A DNA stretch of 7,591 bases from an uncultured Bacteroides sp. (GCA_947071285.1 CAMTFK010000220.1:1-7591); one strand, 5' to 3'; shown: positions 1-7,532, numbered from the stretch's first letter. The notes: generated by a model not told the origin, from the letters alone. Numbers and translations are program-made.

Positions 1-44
1 CACTATCCTCTTCGTCGGCAGCGTCAGATGTGTATAAGAGACAG
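1..44 (+). other. Untrimmed Illumina Nextera adapter with i5 index (artefact)
   Basis: These bases are sequencing-library oligonucleotide, not genome. Positions 12-44 match the complete 33-base Nextera read-1 transposase adapter, whose last 19 bases (26-44, ending in AAGAGACAG) are the Tn5 mosaic end. Positions 4-11 read TATCCTCT, which is the Nextera i5 index N503/S503, and positions 1-3 (CAC) match the end of the P5 flow-cell oligo. The order P5 end, index, adapter, insert is that of an intact library molecule, so native DNA begins at base 45. The match is from memory of the published oligo sequences, but its full length leaves little doubt. Confidence 0.97.
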
Positions 45-1070
45 GTATTAACTATAATAACAAAAAGCTTAGGAAATCTATCTCCTTTACTTGATAGGGC
101 AGGGAAAAATATTACTAATTCCATTTCTGAAAAAGGAAAAGTATATATTAATGGAGTTTCGCAAGGATTTTTCATTCGTGGTGAAAATTTAGAAAATCCA
201 ATGATATTATACTTACACGGAGGTGTACCGGAATTACCTTTTATTCTCCCACGCGAGAGTGGGGAAAGATTAGAAAAGTATTTTACTGTGTGTTATTGGG
301 AGCAGCGATATGCAGGGATGTCGTACAAGCAATCAATCAATTCATCCGGTTTGACTCTCGAACAGATGGTTGATGATACTCACAAAATGACAAAATATCT
401 CCAACAACGTTTTGGAAAAAACAAAATATACTTGCTGGCTCATTCGTGGGGAACTTATCTCGGGGTTAAGACCATAGAAAAGTATCCGGATGAATATACT
501 GCATACATCGCTATAAGTCAAATAACAAATCAATTAGAGTCGGAGCGTCTGGCTTATGAGTATTTACGTCAACATGCATCTGCAATTGGAGATGCTAAAT
601 CAGAAAAAGAACTGAAAAAGTTTGACCGTGATGCGGAGAACTTCCCATGCTATGACTATCTGACTTCAATACGATCTGAACTTTTAGAAAAATACGGAGT
701 TGGGACACTACGAGAAAAGTCTTCAATATCAAAGTTAGTAAATGATGTTTTTAAGTTTAAAGGATATACTATTTCAGAGAAGGTCAACTTTGGACGTGGT
801 TCTAAATTTCACACAAAACATCTCTTTCCTTATTTATTTGCTGATAATCTTTTTGAATCATCAATATCTTTTACCCTACCTGTGTATTTCTTGCATGGAA
901 AGTTTGACCAAACGGTATCATATGTATTAGCCCAAAAGTATTTTGAAATAGTCAATGCTCCACACAAAGAGTTTATTTCATTTGAGAACTCGGCACACTC
1001 TCCAAACATAGATGAAACAGAAAAATATTTATTCGTAATGCTAAAAATATTAGAGCAAACGAAATCGTGA
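45..1070 (+). CDS. Alpha/beta hydrolase, prolyl-aminopeptidase-like (5'-truncated)
   Basis: Predicted serine hydrolase of the alpha/beta-hydrolase fold; the substrate is unknown. An open frame runs in from the adapter, giving a false GTG start at 30 whose first five residues (MYKRQ) are adapter-encoded. Native coding starts at base 45 with the real N-terminus missing. Numbered from that GTG, the oxyanion-type HGG motif is at 63-65 (HGGVP, where relatives usually have HGGPG). The nucleophile is Ser139 in AHSWG, with Ala in place of the first Gly of GxSxG. Asp293 (GKFDQ) and His323 (SAHSP) complete a plausible triad. HSWG and HGG suggest family S33 peptidase/lipase-like enzymes, but sequence alone does not separate peptidase from esterase. 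The gene is AT-rich (19 G/C in bases 61-120) compared with the neighbouring operon (29 G/C in bases 1921-1980), and it converges on btuD, so it is probably not part of B12 uptake. Confidence 0.85.
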   Translation, partial: VLTIITKSLGNLSPLLDRAGKNITNSISEKGKVYINGVSQGFFIRGENLENPMILYLHGGVPELPFILPRESGERLEKYFTVCYWEQRYAGMSYKQSINSSGLTLEQMVDDTHKMTKYLQQRFGKNKIYLLAHSWGTYLGVKTIEKYPDEYTAYIAISQITNQLESERLAYEYLRQHASAIGDAKSEKELKKFDRDAENFPCYDYLTSIRSELLEKYGVGTLREKSSISKLVNDVFKFKGYTISEKVNFGRGSKFHTKHLFPYLFADNLFESSISFTLPVYFLHGKFDQTVSYVLAQKYFEIVNAPHKEFISFENSAHSPNIDETEKYLFVMLKILEQTKS

Positions 1071-1119
1071 GAGTGATCTCGAATTATGGAGTACTCTTAT
1101 GTAACTATCATTGCCTTTG

Positions 1120-2121
1120 TCATACATTGGCAAGTAGTTGCTCGAAAGAATGGAATTGGTATTCTTTTTCCTTGTGCAGTCTGAAATCTTCGGCAGATAA
1201 CACCTGTAATCGTGGTAAACTACTTGTTTCTGCCACAGAATCAGAACAACAAGCATATCCGTGACGGTTTAGTGCATTTGTTGTCCAATGCAATAATACC
1301 TCATCACTTGCTTCTACAATGATATTGCGATGGCTGTCTACTTTCGGATAATATACCCCATGTGCATAATCAAACCGGATATCATTACGCGAGAATAAAC
1401 CATCCATCCGGTGACTCAGGATCATATCTTCCGTTACTCCGCATTGCAATCCGTTCTCTTTAGAAAGTAACCACAACTTATCTGCCAGCACTAATGCCTG
1501 TTCTATGTCATGAGTGGAAAGTAAAATCGCTTTATTCTGTTCTACAGCTAGACGGTGTAGTAAAGTCATAATCTCAATGCGGCTCACTACATCCAGAAAA
1601 GCGGTAGGCTCATCCAGCAGGATAAGCGGACATTCCTGTACCAGTGCTTTGGCAATCATTACTTTCTGCCGTTCTCCATCCGATAATTCTGCGGTGTAGC
1701 TTTGGGCTTTATGACTGATATTTACGGCTACGAGCGCTTCTTCAATGATGGCATGGTCTGATTTATTCAATCTGCCGAAGAATCCGGTATGAGGTTGGCG
1801 TCCCAAGGCTACCAATTCATATACTGTCAGTCCGCCGGCCTGTGTTTTGTCTGTCAGCACTACGCCGATGGTGCGCGAACGTTCTTTCTCCGAATAAGCG
1901 GACAGCGGCTTGCCTTCTACAAGCAATTCACCAGATAAAGCTGGTTGTGAGGCGGCTAAAGTGCGGAGCAGGGTAGATTTGCCAGTTCCATTGGCCCCCA
2001 GCAGACAAGTCAATTCTCCGGGATAGAGCTGGAAGGAAAGATGTTCATGCACCCGTTTCTCTTGCTTTCCCTGGCGGTAGCCGATACATAAATTATTTGC
2101 AGTGATAACAGCTTTCTCCAT
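1120..2121 (-). CDS. btuD: Cobalamin ABC transporter ATP-binding protein BtuD, with C-terminal extension
   Basis: Cytoplasmic ATPase predicted to power corrinoid import through BtuC. In the 333-residue product, Walker A is GANGTGKST (42-50), the signature is LSDGERQ (146-152; the usual form is LSGGQ), Walker B is LILLDE (166-171) followed by the D-loop Asp177, and the switch histidine is His204 in STHD. The Q-loop region reads GVVLTDKT (86-93), with Thr-Asp where most relatives have Pro-Gln. The ABC domain ends near residue 255. About 75 further residues (259-333) are absent from E. coli BtuD, which is about 250 residues long, and I do not recognise them as a named domain. The ATG overlaps the btuC stop by one base (TGATG), which suggests translational coupling. 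This is the last gene of the operon. FecE-like iron-siderophore ATPases look similar; the operon and the riboswitch favour cobalamin. Confidence 0.88.
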   Translation of the reverse strand: MEKAVITANNLCIGYRQGKQEKRVHEHLSFQLYPGELTCLLGANGTGKSTLLRTLAASQPALSGELLVEGKPLSAYSEKERSRTIGVVLTDKTQAGGLTVYELVALGRQPHTGFFGRLNKSDHAIIEEALVAVNISHKAQSYTAELSDGERQKVMIAKALVQECPLILLDEPTAFLDVVSRIEIMTLLHRLAVEQNKAILLSTHDIEQALVLADKLWLLSKENGLQCGVTEDMILSHRMDGLFSRNDIRFDYAHGVYYPKVDSHRNIIVEASDEVLLHWTTNALNRHGYACCSDSVAETSSLPRLQVLSAEDFRLHKEKEYQFHSFEQLLANV

Positions 2122-3152
2122 CAGTTGAAATATTGTATTTTACGTTGGTTTACGATTACATATATGATGACAGGTGCACCCAGCACAGGAGTTACTGCAT
2201 TCAGCGGAATGATGCCTGCTTCACCCGGCAAAATACAAATAAGGTTGCAGAGCAGGGCGATGGCTGCACCTGTCAGCAAAGTAATGGGGAGCAGAGAGTT
2301 ATGATTGGAAGTTCCCAGCATCAAGCGGGAGATGTGTGGAACGGCCAGCCCGATGAAAGCAACCGGTCCACAAAAAGCAGTAGTGACGGCGGTCAGCAAT
2401 CCGGTAGCTATCAGCAACAGGTTGCGGGTACGACGGATATTCACACCTAAGTTCTCGGCATAGCGTGTACCCAACAGCATAGCATTTAGCGGCTTGATAA
2501 GCAAGACGGAAAGTAACAGGCCTGCCAGACAGAACGCGGAGAAATAAGGTAATTGTTGTAATGATACACCGCCAAAATTGCCCATACCCCAAATCATATA
2601 GGAATGTACCCCTTCGGCTGTTGCAAAGAAATTGAGCAGTGATATAGCGGAAGAAGTGATATAACCGATCATGATACCTGTAATCAGCAACATGATATTG
2701 CTTTTAATCAGTGTGGAAAAGAAAAGGATAAGTCCCATTACTACCATCGACCCGATGAAAGCTCCGAGTATTACCGAGAAGAAACCGGACAAGGTAAATA
2801 TACCTGTTGCAATGCTTCCTCCGCCTGCCAGCATCACCAATGCCACACCAAGACTTGCCCCTGAGTTAATGCCCAGGATGGACGGACCTGCCAGTGGGTT
2901 GTTGAATGCCGTTTGCAGCATCAGTCCCGAAGCAGCCAGTGCCGCACCACATAGCAGAGCCGTGACGGCTTGCGGCAGACGCGACTCCCAGATAATAAAA
3001 CTCCAACTGGCTTTTTCTACTTCATTCCCTGACAGAATATTCCACACCGCTCCGGCAGGAATACTTATCGAGCCAAACCAGAGATTAGCGGTCATCAATA
3101 AAAGAATGAGGACCGACAATGCTATACCATATATATATCCTTTGCCTTTCAA
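2121..3152 (-). CDS. btuC: Cobalamin ABC transporter permease BtuC (FecCD family)
   Basis: Inner-membrane permease of the FecCD/BtuC family, expected to work as a dimer with two BtuD subunits and to receive ligand from BtuF. The 343-residue product is hydrophobic throughout, fits about ten membrane helices and has the usual family length. Family motifs are RLPQAV (58-63), NPLAGPSILGINSGA (85-99), and CGPVAFIGLAVPHISR (261-276), the conserved segment that contacts the ATPase in this family. The start is uncertain. The frame contains no ATG before Met20, which lies inside the first helix, so TTG at 3152 is taken as the start, 11 bases after the btuF stop. An ATG at 3157 with a well-spaced GGAG (3170-3167) is out of frame and stops after two codons. 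Either TTG is used or one base is missing here. Confidence 0.87.
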   Translation of the reverse strand: MKGKGYIYGIALSVLILLLMTANLWFGSISIPAGAVWNILSGNEVEKASWSFIIWESRLPQAVTALLCGAALAASGLMLQTAFNNPLAGPSILGINSGASLGVALVMLAGGGSIATGIFTLSGFFSVILGAFIGSMVVMGLILFFSTLIKSNIMLLITGIMIGYITSSAISLLNFFATAEGVHSYMIWGMGNFGGVSLQQLPYFSAFCLAGLLLSVLLIKPLNAMLLGTRYAENLGVNIRRTRNLLLIATGLLTAVTTAFCGPVAFIGLAVPHISRLMLGTSNHNSLLPITLLTGAAIALLCNLICILPGEAGIIPLNAVTPVLGAPVIIYVIVNQRKIQYFN

Positions 3153-3163
3153 ACCATTAATTT

Positions 3164-4306
3164 TTACTCCGCTAATTTACTATAATATTTTAACTCATAT
3201 CCTTCTAACATCGAAGGATGGAAGATTTTTATTAAATCTTTCAATAACCAGTCCGGTTGGAAAGGTGTTTCTTCATAGAAAGGCACCCGATTGGTGTTGC
3301 AGCCGTAGATGTTCCGTTCCTTGAAAGCGCGGAAGCCGGCATAAGGGGCAAATTCTTTTTCCAGTTCATTATAGGTCTTATCTGTGGGCTGGTTGTAGCG
3401 TATCAGCCAGACGTCCGCCTGTTGTCCTTTCTCAAAGATAACCTCGAAGGGATAGGGGAGGGAACCGCTATGTGTATCTTCCCGGAAAATATAATTGGCA
3501 CTCGCATCGGTATATAGTTTGGCGATAGTACTGTTGCCGCCCGGAGTATACCAGGTGGAACTTGTTTTCAAATCACACATCACTGAAGGGGCATAAGAAA
3601 TGGGGGCAACCAAGTTCTTCAGTTCATTATAATTCTGTTCCACTGATGCAAACAAGCTGTCCGCTACCTGCTTCTTTCCAAACAATAAACCATAGAAGTG
3701 CATCCATTCGGCGCGCCCCAGTGCGGAGGTTTCCATATATTCGGCACATTCGATGATAGGGACATCCAGTTTCTCTACGCGCCCGTAACCGCCACTGTTT
3801 TCAAAAGGGGAGAGGAGTATGGCATCCGGATGGAGGTCTATGATTTTTTCAATATTAGGATTCATACCGTCGCCTACGTCGGCAATTGATCCGTTCCGGC
3901 ATCCTTCTTCTATTTCCGGCATCTTGATATATTTCAGGTCGCATACACCGCCAATGCTACCCAATGCACCAAGCTTCTTCAACAGACTGCAATGCACGGA
4001 GGAGTAGATGACGGCTTTGCTTAACGGAGTGCGGACGATGGTTCCTGCGGGCAGTTCCTCGGGGAGGGGCTGGTCTTTATCTACTAAGATATAGGTGTGC
4101 AAAACTTTGGCGGTATCCCAGGGATTGCGTAGTTGTGCAAGGGTGTAGTCTCCGTAATCAACTATGGAAAGGTTCTCGGAATACCGCAAGGTGATGGTGT
4201 CACCTTGTACAGAGGTAGAAGAGGTGTTACTTCTCCCGCCGCAGGCGGAGAGAAGTAACACTATGATTGCCATTGAAATAAATTGTAATCCTTTGTGCAG
4301 ATACAT
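3164..4306 (-). CDS. btuF: Periplasmic corrinoid-binding lipoprotein BtuF
   Basis: Substrate-binding lipoprotein of the periplasmic-binding-protein 2 (TroA/BtuF-like) class, predicted to hand corrinoid from BtuB to BtuC. Residues 1-21 form a lipoprotein signal peptide with lipobox LLSAC and lipidated Cys22. The following GGRSNTSST is a flexible linker without the acidic run seen in BtuG, consistent with retention on a periplasmic face. The binding fold covers roughly 85-375; NPNIEKIIDLHPDAILLSP (149-167) is the characteristic strand-helix-strand stretch of the family. At 380 residues it is much longer than E. coli BtuF (about 266), as is usual for Bacteroidota binding lipoproteins. The ATG at 4306 lies 8 bases after the btuG stop and gives a well-formed signal peptide. 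Codons 16-28, covering the lipobox, form a strong palindrome, entered separately. Iron-siderophore binding proteins look similar; the context supports corrinoid. Confidence 0.87.
   Translation of the reverse strand: MYLHKGLQFISMAIIVLLLSACGGRSNTSSTSVQGDTITLRYSENLSIVDYGDYTLAQLRNPWDTAKVLHTYILVDKDQPLPEELPAGTIVRTPLSKAVIYSSVHCSLLKKLGALGSIGGVCDLKYIKMPEIEEGCRNGSIADVGDGMNPNIEKIIDLHPDAILLSPFENSGGYGRVEKLDVPIIECAEYMETSALGRAEWMHFYGLLFGKKQVADSLFASVEQNYNELKNLVAPISYAPSVMCDLKTSSTWYTPGGNSTIAKLYTDASANYIFREDTHSGSLPYPFEVIFEKGQQADVWLIRYNQPTDKTYNELEKEFAPYAGFRAFKERNIYGCNTNRVPFYEETPFQPDWLLKDLIKIFHPSMLEGYELKYYSKLAE
4224..4261 (-). repeat. Intragenic 17-bp inverted repeat / RNA hairpin in btuF
   Basis: An almost perfect palindrome lies within btuF codons 16-28. 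Left arm 4224-4240 and right arm 4244-4261 pair over 17 base pairs with a single unpaired base (4249) and a three-base loop (4241-4243). In the mRNA the loop is UGC, which is exactly the codon for the lipidated Cys22. No U-run follows, so it does not look like an intrinsic terminator. It could act in mRNA stability, RNA processing or translation between the btuBG and btuFCD halves of the operon. Its structure is seen directly; any role is inference. Confidence 0.85.
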
Positions 4307-4314
4307 TTCAGCTA

Positions 4315-5442
4315 TTAATTAAAGAAGATGATTTTCTTGGGATTTTGGCCTCCGCAGTCAAATTTGTCGATAAAGTTTCCGTTTTGGTCAAATCTATAAA
4401 TTGTTCCGTTTCCCGCAGAATACAAAGTAGTGGCTATATAAATGTCTCCGTTAGCTTCGTTCACACTCATGGAGTAGACACTACTGGAAGCAAGTTCTTC
4501 CGGGGCATTTTTCAGGAAACTGGCATCTTTTTTCTCCAGGGTATTTGCATTATAGCTGTAGAAGGTGTTTATAGTACTGGTTTCAGGCCAGTTACTATAA
4601 TCTGTCTCCGAATTAACAAAGTAGACCATTCCTCTTTCATCATCAGCAACCATATCGGTGGCTGTGCCGATTACCGTTATTTTATTGTTGTCTTTCGGGT
4701 CTATCATCTGGGCTGTATAACCTACGGTGCCATAATCTCCGTAAGATATCAGAAAGACTTTATCATTAGCCTCCGTCAGTTTGTTCGGGTTTACCGTCAC
4801 GGTTAATGTCTTTTCCAATGTAAATGTTTTGGTGTCGATGACAAATACATCCGATAAATATACAAATTGGGCATCTTCCTTTTTGTAGGAGTTTGCCACA
4901 TATAACTTGTCGTTACATTCTACGATACCTTCCAGGTTATTTCCAAGGCTCAGGGATGCTTTCTCTTCCAGCGTTTGAGCATCCAGCTTCACTACTTTGC
5001 CACCATACAGGGTTACATAAATATAGCCGTCGTCGGCTGCCATGTAGCGGGGTGTTGCTCCATTTACGGTGAATGCATGGCGGGCTTGTTCCACTCCAGC
5101 CGTATTTAAGCGTGTCATATAGCTTGAACCATTGACTGCAACATAAATACTATTACGATATTCAATCATATCCTGACCGGTATCACCTAATTTAGCATCG
5201 TTTTGTGTCTGGAATATGTCCTTGACAAAAAAGTTTGCCTGATCCGGGCAATAGAAACTGATACTCGCATTGTTGCCTCCTTGAGTGCCTTCATTTAATA
5301 TAAAAGCACGCTTTTGGGGCAATTCTATGGTACTTCCGGAATCATTTCGTCCATAATCGTCATCATCATCACTACATGATGTAATAGAAACGTTCAGTGC
5401 TATCAGGCACATTAAACTGAATAACAAACTTCTGATTTTCAT
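4315..5442 (-). CDS. btuG: Surface cobalamin-binding lipoprotein BtuG (beta-propeller)
   Basis: Predicted surface-exposed lipoprotein that captures vitamin B12 and passes it to BtuB. In Bacteroides thetaiotaomicron, BtuG proteins bind cobalamin extremely tightly and sit on BtuB like a lid. Residues 1-22 are a signal peptide with lipobox ITSC and lipidated Cys23. Cys23 is followed directly by Ser and five Asp (24-29), the acidic lipoprotein export signal that Bacteroidota use to place lipoproteins on the outside. From about residue 44 the protein is a YncE/DUF5074-like propeller, with repeating short strand units such as YVAVNG (100-105), YVTLYGGKVVKLD (142-154), VFVIDTKT (199-206) and IYRFDQNG (348-355), consistent with about seven blades. 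The start lies 20 bases after the btuB stop. The BtuG name rests on fold, signal, gene order and riboswitch, not on recognised binding residues. Confidence 0.85.
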   Translation of the reverse strand: MKIRSLLFSLMCLIALNVSITSCSDDDDDYGRNDSGSTIELPQKRAFILNEGTQGGNNASISFYCPDQANFFVKDIFQTQNDAKLGDTGQDMIEYRNSIYVAVNGSSYMTRLNTAGVEQARHAFTVNGATPRYMAADDGYIYVTLYGGKVVKLDAQTLEEKASLSLGNNLEGIVECNDKLYVANSYKKEDAQFVYLSDVFVIDTKTFTLEKTLTVTVNPNKLTEANDKVFLISYGDYGTVGYTAQMIDPKDNNKITVIGTATDMVADDERGMVYFVNSETDYSNWPETSTINTFYSYNANTLEKKDASFLKNAPEELASSSVYSMSVNEANGDIYIATTLYSAGNGTIYRFDQNGNFIDKFDCGGQNPKKIIFFN

Positions 5443-5462
5443 TTTACGTTGTTTTTATAGGG

Positions 5463-7508
5463 TTAAAATTGTATTGTACCGCTAACCTGCCAGTTCCGTC
5501 CCGGCATGGGATAATATTTTATGACTTCGTACTGTTTGTTCAACAGGTTGATAACTTCTGCCTGTAGCGTAAGTGTATATTTGTTGAATTTGAAAGCATG
5601 GGAAACAGAAAGGGTATGGTCTGTGTATCCATCTATCTTGTAGTCCGGAATATTTTGCGACAGGTAATATCGTTTACCTACTCCGACAACGGAATATCCG
5701 ACATTTACCCACGGGGTCTCGACAATGATATTGCCGTTTCCACTATGTTCCGGTGTATAGGGCAATTGGTCTTTGTAGTTGCTGGTTGAACTGTCGGTAA
5801 TATCAATGGCCTTTTGCCATGTATATCCTCCTGCAATACGTAGGTCTATCTGAGGGATAATAGGAATGAACGTCGAGAAAGTAAAATCAACTCCCGATAT
5901 GTGTGCTTTTCCATAGTTTGCCATTCTCCATACATAAGTTGACGGGAATGCCACAATTTTATCTTTTACATGGTTGTAATACCCATCCAATGTTACGGAT
6001 ATGTTGTTTATCCATGAACAAGGAGAACCGCTCCACGTAATGCCTACGTTGTATTCCTGCGCTTTTTCGGGGCGGAGACTGCGATTGCCTAAACGATAAT
6101 AATATAAATCATTGAAGGTCGGAGTCCGGAAAGTACTTTTGTACATGGCGCGTATGTAGAATAACTGGTCTTTCCAAGGGCGGAAACTGATGGATGCGCT
6201 GGGGGAGAGTTTACTCATGTCTTCCGGACGTTCTCCACTTTCTACGTTCTCCGTGAGGTAGGTACCCACCAGAGACGCCATGGCTGTGAACTGTCCGGTC
6301 TGATACTTTGCACTAAATGCAGTGAGTGAAGTGTAACGCGTCGGATATGGGCAGAACTGGAGGTTATTCCATAAGGTATTGATGGCTCCGTCTTGCGCTA
6401 AAGCCAACGAAAACTCTTTAGTGGGTGAGTAGACAATAGTGGCGGACAAATAATATTCGTTCTGTCTGTAATGCTCAGTCGTAATCCCTCCTTCATATTG
6501 TGCCCCTTCATCCTGATACTTATTCTTGGAATAGTTGTACTTTCCCTGGGCTTGCAAAACCCATTGAGGAGAGAATTGCTTTTTATATTTCACTTGGGTG
6601 AAGAAATTCTTATCCCACAAGCGCTCATAAGAATTCGGATTATAGAGAAGGACGACACCGGGCAGTCCACGTTCCGAATCAAAATAATAGGTCTTTATAC
6701 TTAATTCACTGCTGTCCTTGAATGTATGGAAAAGATTGGCTTCACCATGCCAGGAGTTTATGTCCGAATTGTATCTTCTTTCTTTGGTTGTGTACTTTCC
6801 ATTCTCCAAGGTGAAATCATAGATGCCATCCGCTCTCAGGAAGTTGCCGTCCATGGTGAGGGTTGTTTGTTTACCTAAACGTTGTGCCCAGCGCAGTGAA
6901 GGGTTTACCATACCATAAGAACCTCCCTTTATGCGACCTTGAAAAGAATATTTTCCTGTGAACAGGGGGACTTCTGTCTCTATGTTGAGTACACCGGCTG
7001 AGGCGTAAAGGCGGGCAGGCTGTAGCAGATTGTCCCCTTGCCCGATGGCTAAGGAGAGCAAAGCGACATTATCGAGTGAGAACCTGCCTATATCTATTTG
7101 TCCGGCCTGGCAGTTGCTGACGGCTATTCCGTCATAACTGATAGCTGTATGTGCTGCACCCAGATTTCGTATAGAGACTGTCTTGAGTCCGCCTACTCCA
7201 CCATAATCTTTCACATTGGCACCAGTGAAGTGCCGTACTGCATCTGCCATGTTTTGCAGACCAAGGTGCTCAATATTATCTTTAGTGATAATTTGTGTGG
7301 GAGTTGCTGCCGAAACTTTTTGCGGGGCTCGTCTGGCTTTTATGGTTACTCCGGGAATTTCATGCGTCTTATTGGTTATGGTATCTCCTTTTTGTTGGGC
7401 ATGCAGATGAAGAGGAGATAAGAATAAATAGATGAATAAACATAACCGTAGTATATAGGCATGCTTATCTATTACAATTCTATTGCTTTTAGTTCTTTGT
7501 ATATTCAT
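5463..7508 (-). CDS. btuB: TonB-dependent outer-membrane cobalamin receptor BtuB
   Basis: Outer-membrane TonB-dependent transporter predicted to carry corrinoids into the periplasm. The 681-residue product has a signal peptide (long basic n-region, hydrophobic 18-33, probable cleavage near Ala37-Gln38). A possible TonB box lies around IPGVTIKA (51-58). The plug spans about 60-175 and includes VSIRNLGAAH (111-120) and YDGIAV (125-130). A 22-strand-type barrel follows and ends in aromatic Phe (SGTIQF). It lacks the N-terminal carboxypeptidase-like domain and large size of SusC-type receptors, so it belongs to the BtuB size class. The specificity call comes from the B12 box upstream, btuG directly downstream and the btuFCD genes that follow. 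The ATG at 7508 is the first in-frame ATG, and no other in-frame ATG occurs before residue 87, beyond the signal peptide. Haem or siderophore receptors are the alternative on sequence alone. Confidence 0.88.
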   Translation of the reverse strand: MNIQRTKSNRIVIDKHAYILRLCLFIYLFLSPLHLHAQQKGDTITNKTHEIPGVTIKARRAPQKVSAATPTQIITKDNIEHLGLQNMADAVRHFTGANVKDYGGVGGLKTVSIRNLGAAHTAISYDGIAVSNCQAGQIDIGRFSLDNVALLSLAIGQGDNLLQPARLYASAGVLNIETEVPLFTGKYSFQGRIKGGSYGMVNPSLRWAQRLGKQTTLTMDGNFLRADGIYDFTLENGKYTTKERRYNSDINSWHGEANLFHTFKDSSELSIKTYYFDSERGLPGVVLLYNPNSYERLWDKNFFTQVKYKKQFSPQWVLQAQGKYNYSKNKYQDEGAQYEGGITTEHYRQNEYYLSATIVYSPTKEFSLALAQDGAINTLWNNLQFCPYPTRYTSLTAFSAKYQTGQFTAMASLVGTYLTENVESGERPEDMSKLSPSASISFRPWKDQLFYIRAMYKSTFRTPTFNDLYYYRLGNRSLRPEKAQEYNVGITWSGSPCSWINNISVTLDGYYNHVKDKIVAFPSTYVWRMANYGKAHISGVDFTFSTFIPIIPQIDLRIAGGYTWQKAIDITDSSTSNYKDQLPYTPEHSGNGNIIVETPWVNVGYSVVGVGKRYYLSQNIPDYKIDGYTDHTLSVSHAFKFNKYTLTLQAEVINLLNKQYEVIKYYPMPGRNWQVSGTIQF

Positions 7509-7532
7509 AAATAAGGGTATAAACCATGTACA

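Noticed and set aside
30..44. GTG start giving an N-terminal MYKRQ on the hydrolase
   Set aside because: These codons lie wholly in the Nextera mosaic end; the gene is truncated and its true start is missing.
248..263. CCCAC/GTGGG inverted repeat in the hydrolase gene
   Set aside because: A five-base stem inside a coding region is expected by chance.
1069..1133. Possible bidirectional terminator between the hydrolase and btuD (GAGA/TCTC at 1069-1080, GAGTACTC at 1089-1096, TTGCC/GGCAA at 1111-1133)
   Set aside because: Stems are only 4-5 bp, the 8-base palindrome has no loop, and no T-run follows on either strand.
2671..3324. Open frame of about 217 codons on the plus strand across btuC and the end of btuF
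   Set aside because: It lies antisense to two well-supported genes, spans their junction and shows no recognisable protein features; it is a shadow frame.
4345..4806. Open frame of about 153 codons on the plus strand antisense to btuG
   Set aside because: It is the complement of propeller-coding sequence and has no family signature or promoter.
5372..5382. TACATCATGTA palindrome over the btuG lipobox codons
   Set aside because: It has only one central base, so it cannot form a loop as RNA; probably chance despite lying at the same place as the btuF palindrome.
7489..7527. Twelve-codon upstream reading frame (ATG at 7527) overlapping the btuB start
   Set aside because: It is short, has no recognisable translation signal and no leader-peptide pattern such as repeated regulatory codons; the riboswitch already explains control.
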